Part shown: positions 16,948-26,565 of the stretch, piece after piece
Numbering within the stretch: position 1 is the first letter of the stretch
Layout of the letters: each line of letters starts with the position of its first letter
The notes under the pieces: model-generated
Seen by the model: the letters and a program-made list of their open reading frames with translations, nothing else
What the model was told of the DNA's origin: nothing
Database searches by the model: none
Made by a program: the position numbers and the translations under genes
From: Microbulbifer yueqingensis
GTDB lineage: Bacteria > Pseudomonadota > Gammaproteobacteria > Pseudomonadales > Cellvibrionaceae
Direction of reading: 5' to 3'
NCBI RefSeq assembly: GCF_900100355.1
Contig: NZ_FNFH01000004.1
Span: 238,043-302,042 of the forward strand
DNA: 64,000 nt

Positions 16948-17753
16948 TCACGCCGTGCCGGCGGGGCGCAAATGGGTGAGCAGGAACAGCGCGGCGGCCG
17001 CCACCACAATCGAGGGGCCGGCCGGCGTGTCCCAGATTATCGATGCCAGTAATCCCAGCACTACCGCCAGGGCACCGATCGCCGAGGCGACGGCGGCCAT
17101 CTGCTCCGGCGTGCGCGCCAGCCGGCGGGCCCCGGCGGCCGGAATAATCAGCAGCGCGGTGATCAGCAGGATTCCCACCACCTTCATGGCGATGGCGATG
17201 AGCAGCGCCAGCATCAGCATCAGCGCCAGTCGCACCCGCTCCACCGGCACGCCTTCGGCGGCGGCGAGTTCTTCGTTGAGGGTGAAGGTGAGCAGTTTCT
17301 CCCACAGCAAAAACAACAGGCCGCCGATCAGTGCGGCGGCCGCCGCCATCAACAGCAGGTCCTGCCCACCCACTGCCAGCAGGTCGCCCAACAGCAGCGC
17401 CAGCAGGTCCATGCGAATGCTGAACAGGCTGACGGTCACTATCCCGAGGGCCAGCATGGAGTGGGAGAGTATCCCCAGCAGCGTATCCACGGACAGGCCC
17501 TGGCGTCGCTGCAGGTAGACCAGCAACACTGCCAGCAGGCAGCAGGTGGCGCCCACGGCAATGGTGGGCTGTACCTGCAGGATGAAACCCAGGGTCACGC
17601 CCAGCAGTGCCGAGTGGGCGAGCGTATCGCCGAAGTAGGCCATCCGCCGCCATACGGCGAAGCAACCCAGGGGCCCGCTGACTGCCGCTACCAGCAGTCC
17701 TGCGGCAAGGGCATACCAGAGGAACTGGCTGCCCAGCAGAGCACTGAACTCCG

Positions 17754-17757
<4 letters not shown>
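16948..17757 (-). CDS. znuB: Zinc ABC transporter permease
   Basis: A 269-residue inner membrane permease of the ABC-3 family, with eight to nine helices. The RMAYFGDTLAHSALLGV segment is the typical coupling region near the N terminus. With ZnuC and ZnuA it imports zinc. Its start overlaps the znuC stop by 4 bases (ATGA), showing translational coupling. Confidence 0.94.
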
Positions 17758-18527
<770 letters not shown>

Positions 18528-18647
18528 GATTAAATCTCCGCGAATGCGTGGCGATGGATCGGGCCCTGTGCCGGCAGCGCGGTACCGCACGGGCGCGTGA
18601 TGATGTTGGCGCGGCTGGGCTGGCTGGGCTGGCAGCCGCGCGCGGGC

Positions 18648-18662
18648 TGTGATTATATCGCA
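18648..18662. promoter_or_regulatory. Candidate Zur operator
   Basis: TGTGATTATATCGCA is a near-perfect palindrome (TGtGAT-TAT-ATCgCA) in the AT-rich core of the divergent znuC-znuA region. It lies 40 bases before the znuA ATG and about 120 before the znuC start. Position and symmetry suit binding of the zinc repressor Zur. The match to a consensus is partial. Confidence 0.4.
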
Positions 18663-18702
18663 ATTTTCACCCGACCCCGTTATCCCCGACACCGTGAGCC
18701 CA

Positions 18703-19617
18703 ATGAATTCCACGAAGTACCCGCTGTTCCTGCTGATTCTGCTAACCCTTTTCGGGCCTGGAGGCTGCGCCGACCGGGCAGATGCGCCGGCCGGCGACGG
18801 CCTGCTCGTCAGCGTGCGGCCCCTGGCACTGGTCGCGCGAGAGGTGGCGGGGCCGGAAATCACCGTGCGTGCCCTGGCGGGTAATACCGATCCACATCAC
18901 TATGCGCCCGGCGTGGCCGACCGCGCCGCGCTGGAGCGGGCCCTGCTGGTGGTATGGCTCGGGCCGCAGATGGAGGGTGCGCTGGCACGACAGCTGGCCC
19001 AGCTGCCGGAGGAGCGCCAGTTGCAGCTGCTGGCGCAGGGAGGCTACGAATTTGGTGGTGCGGCGCCGGCAGACCTTCATGTCTGGCTCAGACCCCGCAA
19101 TGCCGCGGTGATTGCGGCGCAGGTCGCGCAGCGCCTCGCGGTATTGCAGCCCGCCCATGCGGACAGCTTCAAGCGGCGCGCGCGCGACTTTTCCCGACGC
19201 ATGGCCAACCTGCAGAAAGTGCTGGACCGGGCGCTGTGGGGATACCGCGACGTGCCCATCGTGGTTACCCACGACGCCTACGGCCACTTTTTTGGTCCCG
19301 CCGGCGTTGAGACCCTGGCCCTCAGCGACGCCGATGCGGGTGGGCATGGCGCCCGCGCCCTGCTGGAACTGCGGCAGCAGTTGGACGCCAGCGGCAGCAG
19401 CGAGGGCTGCCTGTTTGGGGAAGTCCCCCCCAACGCCCGCGACCGGCAAACCGCGGCCAGCCTCGGGCTGCACTACGCGGCACTGGACCCGCTGGGTGTG
19501 ATGCTGCCGGCGGACGCCAGCTACGAGGACCTGGTGCTCAGCCTGCTGGAGCAGGCGCGCGCCTGCCTGGCCCAGGTTCCGGATACCCCACAGCCGGATG
19601 ATGCCCCGACGGACTGA
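18703..19617 (+). CDS. znuA: Zinc ABC transporter substrate-binding protein
   Basis: A 304-residue periplasmic cluster A-I metal-binding protein. The N terminus has a hydrophobic signal ending in GPGGC, so it may be a lipoprotein with a weak lipobox. Zinc ligands typical of ZnuA appear in NTDPHHYAPG, DLHVWLRP and THDAYGHFFG. The His-rich loop of many ZnuA proteins is absent. The ATG was chosen at the signal peptide; an in-frame GTG 54 bases upstream overlaps the proposed Zur site. Confidence 0.92.
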   Translation: MNSTKYPLFLLILLTLFGPGGCADRADAPAGDGLLVSVRPLALVAREVAGPEITVRALAGNTDPHHYAPGVADRAALERALLVVWLGPQMEGALARQLAQLPEERQLQLLAQGGYEFGGAAPADLHVWLRPRNAAVIAAQVAQRLAVLQPAHADSFKRRARDFSRRMANLQKVLDRALWGYRDVPIVVTHDAYGHFFGPAGVETLALSDADAGGHGARALLELRQQLDASGSSEGCLFGEVPPNARDRQTAASLGLHYAALDPLGVMLPADASYEDLVLSLLEQARACLAQVPDTPQPDDAPTD

Positions 19618-19628
19618 GGCCGGCCCAC

Positions 19629-19985
19629 TCAGGAAGTCTCGCCGGCCTGTTTCTGCTCCTGTTGCCTTACCGCTTCCTCTCCGTCGCGGGCGGACTGGGT
19701 CTCGTCCAGGCGCAGGCGAAACCGTTCCAGCTGGCGGCGCTGGTGGTCCAGCAGGACCCGTGCCTGCTCGCGCTTGCCGTGGCGCTCGAGCTGTCGCGCA
19801 AGTTCTTGCTGGCGGCGTTCTTGTTCCCGCTGCTCGCCGCCCGCTAGCGGCTGGCCCGTGACCTCCAGGTATTCCATGGGGCCCGGCAGCTGCGCCGACC
19901 GGCCGATCGAGTCCGCAGCCGCGCCCGCGGCACCCAGGGTGTGAAGGAGCAGCAAACCGGAAATAAAAACACGTCGCATGGTCAT
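19629..19985 (-). CDS. Small secreted coiled-coil protein, unknown
   Basis: A 118-residue protein with a cleavable signal peptide (~1-25, ending GAAAAD) and a mature part dominated by a glutamine/arginine/glutamate-rich helix (residues ~50-115), predicted coiled coil. GGAG lies upstream of two close ATGs. It converges with znuA and is divergent from polA. No family recognised. Confidence 0.65.
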   Translation of the reverse strand: MTMRRVFISGLLLLHTLGAAGAAADSIGRSAQLPGPMEYLEVTGQPLAGGEQREQERRQQELARQLERHGKREQARVLLDHQRRQLERFRLRLDETQSARDGEEAVRQQEQKQAGETS

Positions 19986-20200
19986 ATCCCTCTCCGAAAC
20001 CTCGCGCTGGTGCCGTTGCCCCCGCGCACCTCGCGGAGCAGCACCTTTGCTTAAAGCCTAGAAGGGAACGCGCAAGCCGCAGGGGCTGCTGCGACGACTG
20101 CCCAGGATCGGGCGCCGGGGCGAGCGAAAAAAACCGATCGCGGTTATCCTGTCGGCCAATCCCTGTAATCCACGTTGAATTTCCAGCTTTCCGGATATTT

Positions 20201-22942
20201 ATGAGTAATGACAAGCCCAGTTCCGCCCCGCTGATCCTGGTGGACGGTTCCTCCTACCTCTACCGCGCCTTCCATGCCCTGCCGCCGCTGGCCACCAGCG
20301 ATGGCCGGCCCACCGGTGCGGTGCGCGGGGTCATCAGCATGCTGCGGCGCCACCTGAAGGAGCATCCGGACAGCACCGTCGCCGTGGTCTTCGACGCCAA
20401 GGGCAAGACTTTCCGCGATGAGCTGTTTGCCGACTACAAGTCCCACCGCCCCCCCATGCCCGACGACCTGCGCGAGCAGATCCAGCCGATCCACGACATC
20501 ATCGATGCCATGGGACTGCCGCGCCTGGTGATCGACGGGGTCGAGGCCGACGATGTCATCGGCACCCTGGCGCTGCAGGCCCAGCGCGAGGGCGGGGAGG
20601 TCATCATTTCCACCGGCGACAAGGACATGGCGCAGCTGGTGCGCCCGGGCATCACCCTGGTCAATACCATGAGCAACACCGAACTGGACGTCGAGGGTGT
20701 ACGCGAGAAGTTCGGCGTGGGGCCGGAGCTGATCATCGACTTCCTGGCACTGATGGGGGACAAGTCCGACAACATCCCGGGCGTGCCCGGCGTGGGCCAG
20801 AAGACCGCGCTGGCGCTATTGCAGAACCTGGGCAGCATGGACGACATCTACGCCGACCTGGATGCCATCGCACCGCTCGGCTTCCGCGGCAGCAAGACGC
20901 TGGGCAAGAAGATGGCCGAGCACCGCGAGGCCGCGGAGCTGTCCTACAAGCTTGCCACCATCAAGACCGACGTCGACATGCCCTGCAAGCCCGGCGACCT
21001 GCACCACGGCGAGCCTGACCGGGAGCGCCTGAAGTCCCTGTTCACCGAGCTGGAGTTCCGCAGCTGGGTGGAGGAGCTGGATGACGGCGGACAGGCGGAA
21101 GAGGCCCTGGCCGAGGCCATCGAGCGGGATTACCGGATTGTCACCGAGCGCGCGGACTTCGACGCCTGGCTGGAAAAGCTGAAGGCCGCCGATATCTTTG
21201 CCTTCGATACCGAGACCACCAGCCTCAATTACATGCAGGCAAAACTGGTGGGGGTATCCTTCGCGGTGGAACCGGGTGAGGCCGCCTACGTGCCCCTGGC
21301 ACACGACTATATGGGGGCTCCCGCACAGCTGCCCTACGGCGAGGTGCTTGATGCCCTGAAGCCCCTGCTGGAGGATCAGGAGCAGAAGAAAGTCGGCCAG
21401 AACCTCAAGTACGACACCCATATTCTCGCCAACTGTGGCATCGAGCTGCGCGGCATCGCCCGTGACACCATGCTCGAGTCCTACGTCCTCGACAGCACCG
21501 CCAGCCGCCATGACATGGACAGCCTGGCGCAGAAATACCTGGGCGAGCAGACGGTCCACTACGAGGACATTGCCGGCAAGGGCGCCAAGCAGCTGACCTT
21601 CAACCAGATCGAGCTGGACCAGGCGGGCCCCTACGCTGCCGAGGACGCCGATATCACCCTGCGCCTGCACCGGGAGCTCAGTGGCCGCCTGGCGCAGATA
21701 CCGCCGCTGGAAAAGGTGCTCGACGAGATCGAGATGCCGCTGCTGCCGGTGCTGGCACGCATGGAGCGCAACGGTGCCTATATCGATGCCGAGATGCTGG
21801 CGAAACAGAGCGGTGAGCTCGAGCGGAAAATGCGCGAGGCGGAGCAGAAGGCATTCGAGGTGGCCGGCGAGGATTTCAACCTGGGGTCCACCAAGCAACT
21901 GGGCGCCATCCTGTTCGAGAAGCTGCAGATCCCGGTGATCAAGAAGACCCCCAAGGGCGCGCCGTCCACGGCCGAGCCGGTGCTGCAGGAGCTGGCCCAC
22001 AGCCACGAACTGCCAGCGTTGATCATGGAGTACCGCGGCCTGGCCAAGCTGAAGAACACCTACACCGACAAGCTGCCGCAGATGATTGATTCGCGCACCG
22101 GGCGGGTGCACACCTCCTATCACCAGGCGGTGGCGGCCACCGGGCGCCTGTCTTCCAGCGATCCCAACCTGCAGAACATCCCCATCCGCAGCGAGGAGGG
22201 GCGCCGCATTCGCAAGGCGTTCGTGGCCGACCCGCGCATCGACGGCGGCAGCGTGCTTATCGCCGCCGACTATTCGCAGATCGAGCTGCGCATCATGGCC
22301 CACCTGTCCGGCGACGAGGGCCTGGTGCAGGCCTTTGCCAACGGTGAGGATATCCACCGGGCCACCGCCGCCGAGGTGTTCGAGGTGAGCCCCGCAGAGG
22401 TGGACGACGAGCAGCGGCGCCGTGCCAAGGCGATCAACTTCGGCCTGATCTACGGCATGTCCGCCTTCGGCCTCGCGCGCCAGCTGGGCATTCCCCGCGG
22501 CGACGCCCAGACTTACATCGATCGCTATTTCGAGCGCTATCCGGGGGTGCTCGCCTATATGGAGAACACCCGCAAGCATGCCGCAGAGAAAGGCTACGTG
22601 GAGACCCTGTTCGGCCGCCGCCTGTACCTGCCCGAGATCAACTCGCGCAACGGCGCCCGCCGCCAGGCCGCCGAGCGCACCGCCATCAACGCCCCCATGC
22701 AGGGCACCGCGGCAGACATCATCAAGCGCGCCATGGTGGAAGTCGACGCCTGGCTGCGCCGGGAGGGACTGGCCAGCCGGCTGATCATGCAGGTGCACGA
22801 CGAACTGATCCTGGAGGTTCCGGCCGACGAGGTATCACAGGTACGCGATAACCTCACCCGGCTGATGCAGGACGCTGCGGAGCTGGACGTGCCGTTGATC
22901 GTGGACGTGGGGCAGGGTGCCAGCTGGGAAGAGGCCCACTAG
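20201..22942 (+). CDS. polA: DNA polymerase I
   Basis: A 913-residue three-domain repair and Okazaki-fragment polymerase. 5' nuclease domain (~1-300) with the conserved acidic residues ([34 protein letters not shown]). 3'-5' exonuclease domain (~320-510) with its catalytic DTET at ~336-339, so proofreading looks intact. Polymerase domain (~520-913) with motif A DYSQIELR near 690, the O-helix [15 protein letters not shown], and motif [10 protein letters not shown] near 866. Confidence 0.97.
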   Translation: MSNDKPSSAPLILVDGSSYLYRAFHALPPLATSDGRPTGAVRGVISMLRRHLKEHPDSTVAVVFDAKGKTFRDELFADYKSHRPPMPDDLREQIQPIHDIIDAMGLPRLVIDGVEADDVIGTLALQAQREGGEVIISTGDKDMAQLVRPGITLVNTMSNTELDVEGVREKFGVGPELIIDFLALMGDKSDNIPGVPGVGQKTALALLQNLGSMDDIYADLDAIAPLGFRGSKTLGKKMAEHREAAELSYKLATIKTDVDMPCKPGDLHHGEPDRERLKSLFTELEFRSWVEELDDGGQAEEALAEAIERDYRIVTERADFDAWLEKLKAADIFAFDTETTSLNYMQAKLVGVSFAVEPGEAAYVPLAHDYMGAPAQLPYGEVLDALKPLLEDQEQKKVGQNLKYDTHILANCGIELRGIARDTMLESYVLDSTASRHDMDSLAQKYLGEQTVHYEDIAGKGAKQLTFNQIELDQAGPYAAEDADITLRLHRELSGRLAQIPPLEKVLDEIEMPLLPVLARMERNGAYIDAEMLAKQSGELERKMREAEQKAFEVAGEDFNLGSTKQLGAILFEKLQIPVIKKTPKGAPSTAEPVLQELAHSHELPALIMEYRGLAKLKNTYTDKLPQMIDSRTGRVHTSYHQAVAATGRLSSSDPNLQNIPIRSEEGRRIRKAFVADPRIDGGSVLIAADYSQIELRIMAHLSGDEGLVQAFANGEDIHRATAAEVFEVSPAEVDDEQRRRAKAINFGLIYGMSAFGLARQLGIPRGDAQTYIDRYFERYPGVLAYMENTRKHAAEKGYVETLFGRRLYLPEINSRNGARRQAAERTAINAPMQGTAADIIKRAMVEVDAWLRREGLASRLIMQVHDELILEVPADEVSQVRDNLTRLMQDAAELDVPLIVDVGQGASWEEAH

Positions 22943-23051
22943 CACCAGCCCGAGTGAGACGTATGTAAAGAAATGCGTGCCACTAGTTAACACTTTTTAA
23001 CCCTGGAGGGGGAACCGGGACAAAAACGGCGGCTCTAAACAGGCAGATCGT

Positions 23052-23123
23052 TGGAATGCGTCATCCCCCCAAGGAAGTCAGATGTTGCTCCCCCGGTGCC
23101 CCCCCAGGCCCGGGGATTTTTTT
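23052..23123 (+). ncRNA. Candidate small RNA or polA 3' leader ending in a C-loop terminator (element A)
   Basis: The ~180 bases after polA end in a strong intrinsic terminator at 23091-23123: arms CCCCGG/CCGGGG, inner GCC/GGC, loop CCCCCA, then seven Ts. Just before it are C-rich stretches (CATCCCCCCAAGG and TTGCTCCCCC). This is the locus where Spot 42 lies in E. coli and ErsA in Pseudomonas (downstream of polA). No convincing promoter is seen, so it could simply be the polA terminator. Confidence 0.35.
23091..23123 (+). terminator. Intrinsic terminator after polA, loop CCCCCA
   Basis: Stem CCCCGG-T-GCC, loop CCCCCA, GGC-CCGGGG, then A and seven Ts on the plus strand. Good stem and U tract. 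Confidence 0.8.
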
Positions 23124-23139
23124 GTCTGTCGTTCAGGGC

Positions 23140-24210
23140 TCAGGCCGCGTGGGCGTCGGCGCGGCGACCATAGTGGCGCGCCGCGTCCAGGTAGCGACGG
23201 GCCTTGGCACGCCACTTCTGCGGCTCCGCGATGGCGCCGTCCTGCAGGTGGGCCGCCGCCAGCTGCGCGCGCACCAGCGCCCGGTACGCCTTGTAGAAGT
23301 ACTCCAGCAGCGCCGGTGCCGGGTCGGCGCAGGCACGCCGGTAGGCCGAGAGTATGTCGTCGCCCAGGTCCCGCCGCCCCAATAACTCGCACTCCAGCGC
23401 CAGGTAGCCCAGCTCGTCGAGGGGGTCGACACAGCGCAGGGCAAAATTGAACTCCAGGCAGTCGATCACCTGCGGCGGCTCGGTCAGGAAGCAATGTTCC
23501 GGCCGCAGGTCGCCGTGCCCCTCCACGATGCGCCCGTCCACCGCCCGCTGCCCCAGCAGGCCCGCCTCGCGGCGCGTCACGGCCAGCAGGAAGTCCGCGA
23601 CCGCGTGAATCCCTGCCTGCTCGAGGCCGAGTCCCGGCGCCAGCAGCTGTTGCCGGTGGTGCTCCACCTGCTGCTGCAATCCCCGCAGATAGGCCACGGG
23701 ATCCACCGCCAGTGGCTGCGCCGCGCGATAGAAATCGCACAAATGCCGGAGCAGCGGTGCCAGCTCGGCCGCGGAGACTTCCGCGATGCATTCGGTCAGG
23801 CACGTTTCCAGCGGCAGGCGCCGCATTTTCACCAGCCACTCAACCACCTCGCCATTGCCCTCGTCATCGTGGTCCCCCAGTCGCAGCCGGCCATCGCTGC
23901 CGAGGGAGAGGGGCACCACGGCCAGGTACACCTCCGAGGTTAGGCGGCGGTTGAGGCGCAGCTCCTCGCGACAGGCGTGCTCGCGCAGGGCGAGGGTGCT
24001 GAAATCCAGGTAGTCGGTGCGCACCGCCTTCTTCATCTTGTAGGCGTACCGGTCGGTCAGGAAAACACGCGCCATATGCGTTTCCACCAGCTCCACTGTC
24101 CCCGCGAATCCCGGATAGCTGCCGGGGGAGAGCAGAAAGGCGGTCTTGGCCTCCAGATCGGCACGGGGATCGCTGTGCGGGGGATCGTTCATGGACAGTT
24201 CGCCTGGCAT
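23140..24210 (-). CDS. Aminoglycoside phosphotransferase-like kinase (COG2187 type)
   Basis: A 356-residue protein of the APH/choline-kinase fold, of the kind often annotated as an uncharacterised kinase. The N-terminal half has the VYKMKKAV-type lysine strand (YAYKMKKAVRTDYLDFS). The catalytic loop is HGDLRPEHCFL and the metal loop VIDCLEFN. No C-terminal P-loop domain is present, unlike the larger two-domain homologues. A second in-frame ATG 18 bases downstream is an equally good start. It is divergent from the nrdJ operon. Substrate unknown. Confidence 0.82.
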   Translation of the reverse strand: MPGELSMNDPPHSDPRADLEAKTAFLLSPGSYPGFAGTVELVETHMARVFLTDRYAYKMKKAVRTDYLDFSTLALREHACREELRLNRRLTSEVYLAVVPLSLGSDGRLRLGDHDDEGNGEVVEWLVKMRRLPLETCLTECIAEVSAAELAPLLRHLCDFYRAAQPLAVDPVAYLRGLQQQVEHHRQQLLAPGLGLEQAGIHAVADFLLAVTRREAGLLGQRAVDGRIVEGHGDLRPEHCFLTEPPQVIDCLEFNFALRCVDPLDELGYLALECELLGRRDLGDDILSAYRRACADPAPALLEYFYKAYRALVRAQLAAAHLQDGAIAEPQKWRAKARRYLDAARHYGRRADAHAA

Positions 24211-24261
24211 ACCTGTTTGCTAGTCTAGTTTTATCGGCATTTACCTGCGGAGCTGCTTGCA

Positions 24262-24939
24262 ATGATCCCCTTCAAGGACCGCGTGGAGGCGGGCCGCGAG
24301 TTGGCCGCCGCCGTGCGCGGCCATGTGGACGAGAGGCGCCGCAGCGGGCGCAATGACGTCATCATCCTGGCGCTGCCGCGGGGAGGTGTGCCGGTGGGGC
24401 TCGAGCTGGCGCGGGCACTCGGGGCGCCCCTCGACCTGATGCTGGTGCGCAAGCTGGGGGTGCCCGGCCACGAGGAACTGGCCATGGGCGCCATCACCGC
24501 GCGGGCCCGGGTACTCAACGAGGATGTGCTGCGCAGCTGCGGGGTCAGCGAGGAGATGCTGGAGCGGGAAACCGAGGCCGAGCGGCAGGAACTGGAACGC
24601 CGCGCCAGGCGCTATCGCGGCGACCGGCCCTGGCCCGACCTGCGCGACCGCTGCGTGATCCTGGTGGACGACGGCATCGCCACCGGTGCCACCATGGAGG
24701 CTGCGGCGCGTGCCGTACGCGCCCAGGATCCCGCCGAAATTGTGCTCGCCGTCCCGGTGGCCCCGCCATCCTCGCTGCAGCGCTTCGAACCGCTGGTGGA
24801 CCGGATTGAATGCCTGGCGCTGCCCGAGGCTTTCTGGGCCATCGGTGCCTGGTACGAGGATTTCTCCCAGCTTTCCGACGACGAGGTCATCGCCATGATG
24901 CGGGAGGCCGAGCGCCTACAGGGGAAGCGGGATGAGTGA
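24262..24939 (+). CDS. Phosphoribosyltransferase-family protein
   Basis: A 225-residue type I phosphoribosyltransferase fold. The PRPP-binding motif VILVDDGIATGATMEAA lies near residues 131-147. The N-terminal part has an ALPRGGVPVGLELARAL strand-loop typical of the COG1926 group. Probably handles a PRPP-dependent reaction or its reverse. It begins an operon of four overlapping or abutting genes ending in nrdJ, and overlaps the following hydrolase by 8 bases. Confidence 0.88.
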   Translation: MIPFKDRVEAGRELAAAVRGHVDERRRSGRNDVIILALPRGGVPVGLELARALGAPLDLMLVRKLGVPGHEELAMGAITARARVLNEDVLRSCGVSEEMLERETEAERQELERRARRYRGDRPWPDLRDRCVILVDDGIATGATMEAAARAVRAQDPAEIVLAVPVAPPSSLQRFEPLVDRIECLALPEAFWAIGAWYEDFSQLSDDEVIAMMREAERLQGKRDE

Positions 24940-25600
24940 ACGCGAGCTGGTGATCGATGCGGCCGGGGTGCAACTGGAGGGGATTCTCCAGTTGCCGGCA
25001 AACACGCGCGGACTGGTGCTATTCGCCCACGGCAGCGGCAGCAGCCGCTTCAGCCCGCGCAACCGCATGGTGGCTGGCGAGCTCAACCGCGCCGGCATGG
25101 GCACGCTGCTGTTTGACCTGCTCACTGCCGAGGAGCACCAGGAGGACGAAATCACCCGCGAGTACCGCTTCGACATCGCGCTGTTGTCGGATCGCCTGAT
25201 TGCGGCGATGGACTGGGTACATGCCCGGGACGACACGCGCGACCTCAAGCTCGGCCTGTTCGGCTCCAGTACCGGCGCCGCGGCGGCACTCATCGCCGCC
25301 GCGGAGCGCCCGGCCCTCGCGGCGGCGGTCGTCTCCCGCGGAGGCCGCCCGGACCTGGCCCGCGAAATGCTGCCGCTGGTCCGTGCGCCGACGCTGCTGG
25401 TGGTCGGCGGCGAGGACGATGTGGTGATCGACCTGAACCGTGATGCGGCAGCGCGCATGACCTGCGACCCGGTGCTGGAGATAGTGCCCGGCGCCACCCA
25501 CCTGTTCGAGGAGCCGGGCACGCTGGAACAGGTGATCGGGCTGGCGATCGACTGGTTCCGGCGCCACCTGGCGGGACCGGGAAGCCATGGGGCCGATTAA
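24932..25600 (+). CDS. Alpha/beta hydrolase (dienelactone hydrolase type)
   Basis: A 222-residue alpha/beta hydrolase. The oxyanion-side segment LVLFAHGSGSSRFSPRN is followed by the nucleophile elbow GLFGSSTGAAAA (serine near 112), an aspartate in VVGGEDDVVID and a histidine in PGATHLFEEPG, completing the catalytic triad. It commonly accompanies the preceding phosphoribosyltransferase family. It overlaps both neighbours, so it is translationally coupled. Substrate unknown. Confidence 0.88.
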   Translation: MSERELVIDAAGVQLEGILQLPANTRGLVLFAHGSGSSRFSPRNRMVAGELNRAGMGTLLFDLLTAEEHQEDEITREYRFDIALLSDRLIAAMDWVHARDDTRDLKLGLFGSSTGAAAALIAAAERPALAAAVVSRGGRPDLAREMLPLVRAPTLLVVGGEDDVVIDLNRDAAARMTCDPVLEIVPGATHLFEEPGTLEQVIGLAIDWFRRHLAGPGSHGAD

Positions 25601-26564
25601 GGTATTCAGCCTGGATGCGGGTGCCGAATTCGCCGGCGAGGTGGCGGCCGAGCTGGGGGTGTCGGTGGCGGCACACGAGCAACGCGATTTTACCGATGGC
25701 GAACACAAGCTGCGGCCGCTCGACGATGTGGAGGGCGCCGATGTCTACCTGGTGCAGTCCCTCTACAGCGACCCCCCGGGCGCTGCGGGGGGGAGTGTGG
25801 ACGACAAGCTGGTGCGCGTGTTGTTCTTCCTTGCCGCCCTGCGTGATGCCGGTGCGGCGCGGCTAACCGCGGTGATTCCCTACCTCTGCTACGCGCGCAA
25901 GGACCGCCGCACCAAGCTGCGCGATCCCCTGTCGAGCCGCTACCTGGCAAGCCTGCTGGAGGCCATGGGCAGCGATTGTGTGGTCACCATCGACGTGCAC
26001 AACCTGGCCGCCTTCGAAAACGCCTTCCGCTGCCGCACCCTGAACCTGCCGGCCCGGCCGCTGTTCCTGGATTACGCGGTGGAGTTGCTGCGCGATGAGA
26101 GCCGCGGACTGGTGGTGGTGTCGCCGGACGTGGGGGGGGTAAAGCGCGCCGAGGCATTCCGCGCCGACCTCGCGGAACGGCTGGGGCGGGACGTCGGCCA
26201 GGCATTCGTGGAGAAATACCGCAGCGCCGACCAGCTCAGCGGCGGCACACTGGTGGGCGAGGTCCGAGACCGATGCGCCCTGGTCATCGACGACCTGATC
26301 GCCGGTGGCGGCACCATCGAGCGGGCCACCGGTGCGCTGCACAGGGCAGGCGCGGCGCGCATCCTTGCATTGGCCAGCCACGGCCAGTTTGCCGGTGACG
26401 CCCTGCAGAAACTCGCCGCACTGCCCCTCGAGGCAGTGGCGGTGACCGATTCACTGCCCCAGGCAGGCGTTCCCCGCCTGAACATCCTCCGCTGTGCCCC
26501 CCTGCTGGCGGAGGCGATCCGCCGTTTGCACGATGGCGGTCCGGCGATCGAGCTGAGTCTCTGA
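25587..26564 (+). CDS. Divergent ribose-phosphate pyrophosphokinase (PRPP synthase)
   Basis: A 325-residue PRPP synthase-like protein, which makes PRPP from ribose 5-phosphate and ATP. The ATP/substrate strand PYLCYARKDRRTK and the ribose-phosphate strand VTIDVHN are present. The pyrophosphate loop VSPDVGGVKRAE (~178) and the PRPP loop VIDDLIAGGGT (~233) are both recognisable but differ from housekeeping Prs, where DDMIDTAGT is usual. This is probably a paralogue dedicated to this operon rather than the main prs. It overlaps the hydrolase by 14 bases. Confidence 0.88.
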   Translation: MGPIKVFSLDAGAEFAGEVAAELGVSVAAHEQRDFTDGEHKLRPLDDVEGADVYLVQSLYSDPPGAAGGSVDDKLVRVLFFLAALRDAGAARLTAVIPYLCYARKDRRTKLRDPLSSRYLASLLEAMGSDCVVTIDVHNLAAFENAFRCRTLNLPARPLFLDYAVELLRDESRGLVVVSPDVGGVKRAEAFRADLAERLGRDVGQAFVEKYRSADQLSGGTLVGEVRDRCALVIDDLIAGGGTIERATGALHRAGAARILALASHGQFAGDALQKLAALPLEAVAVTDSLPQAGVPRLNILRCAPLLAEAIRRLHDGGPAIELSL

Positions 26565-26565
26565 C

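Noticed and set aside
20816..22798. A 660-residue open frame on the minus strand within polA
   Set aside because: Product is low-complexity GC-rich codon shadow (His/Gln/Leu/Gly-rich) opposite a clear polA.
24211..24261. Cobalamin riboswitch before the B12-dependent nrdJ operon
   Set aside because: Only 51 bases separate it from the divergent gene, with no B12-box-like sequence.
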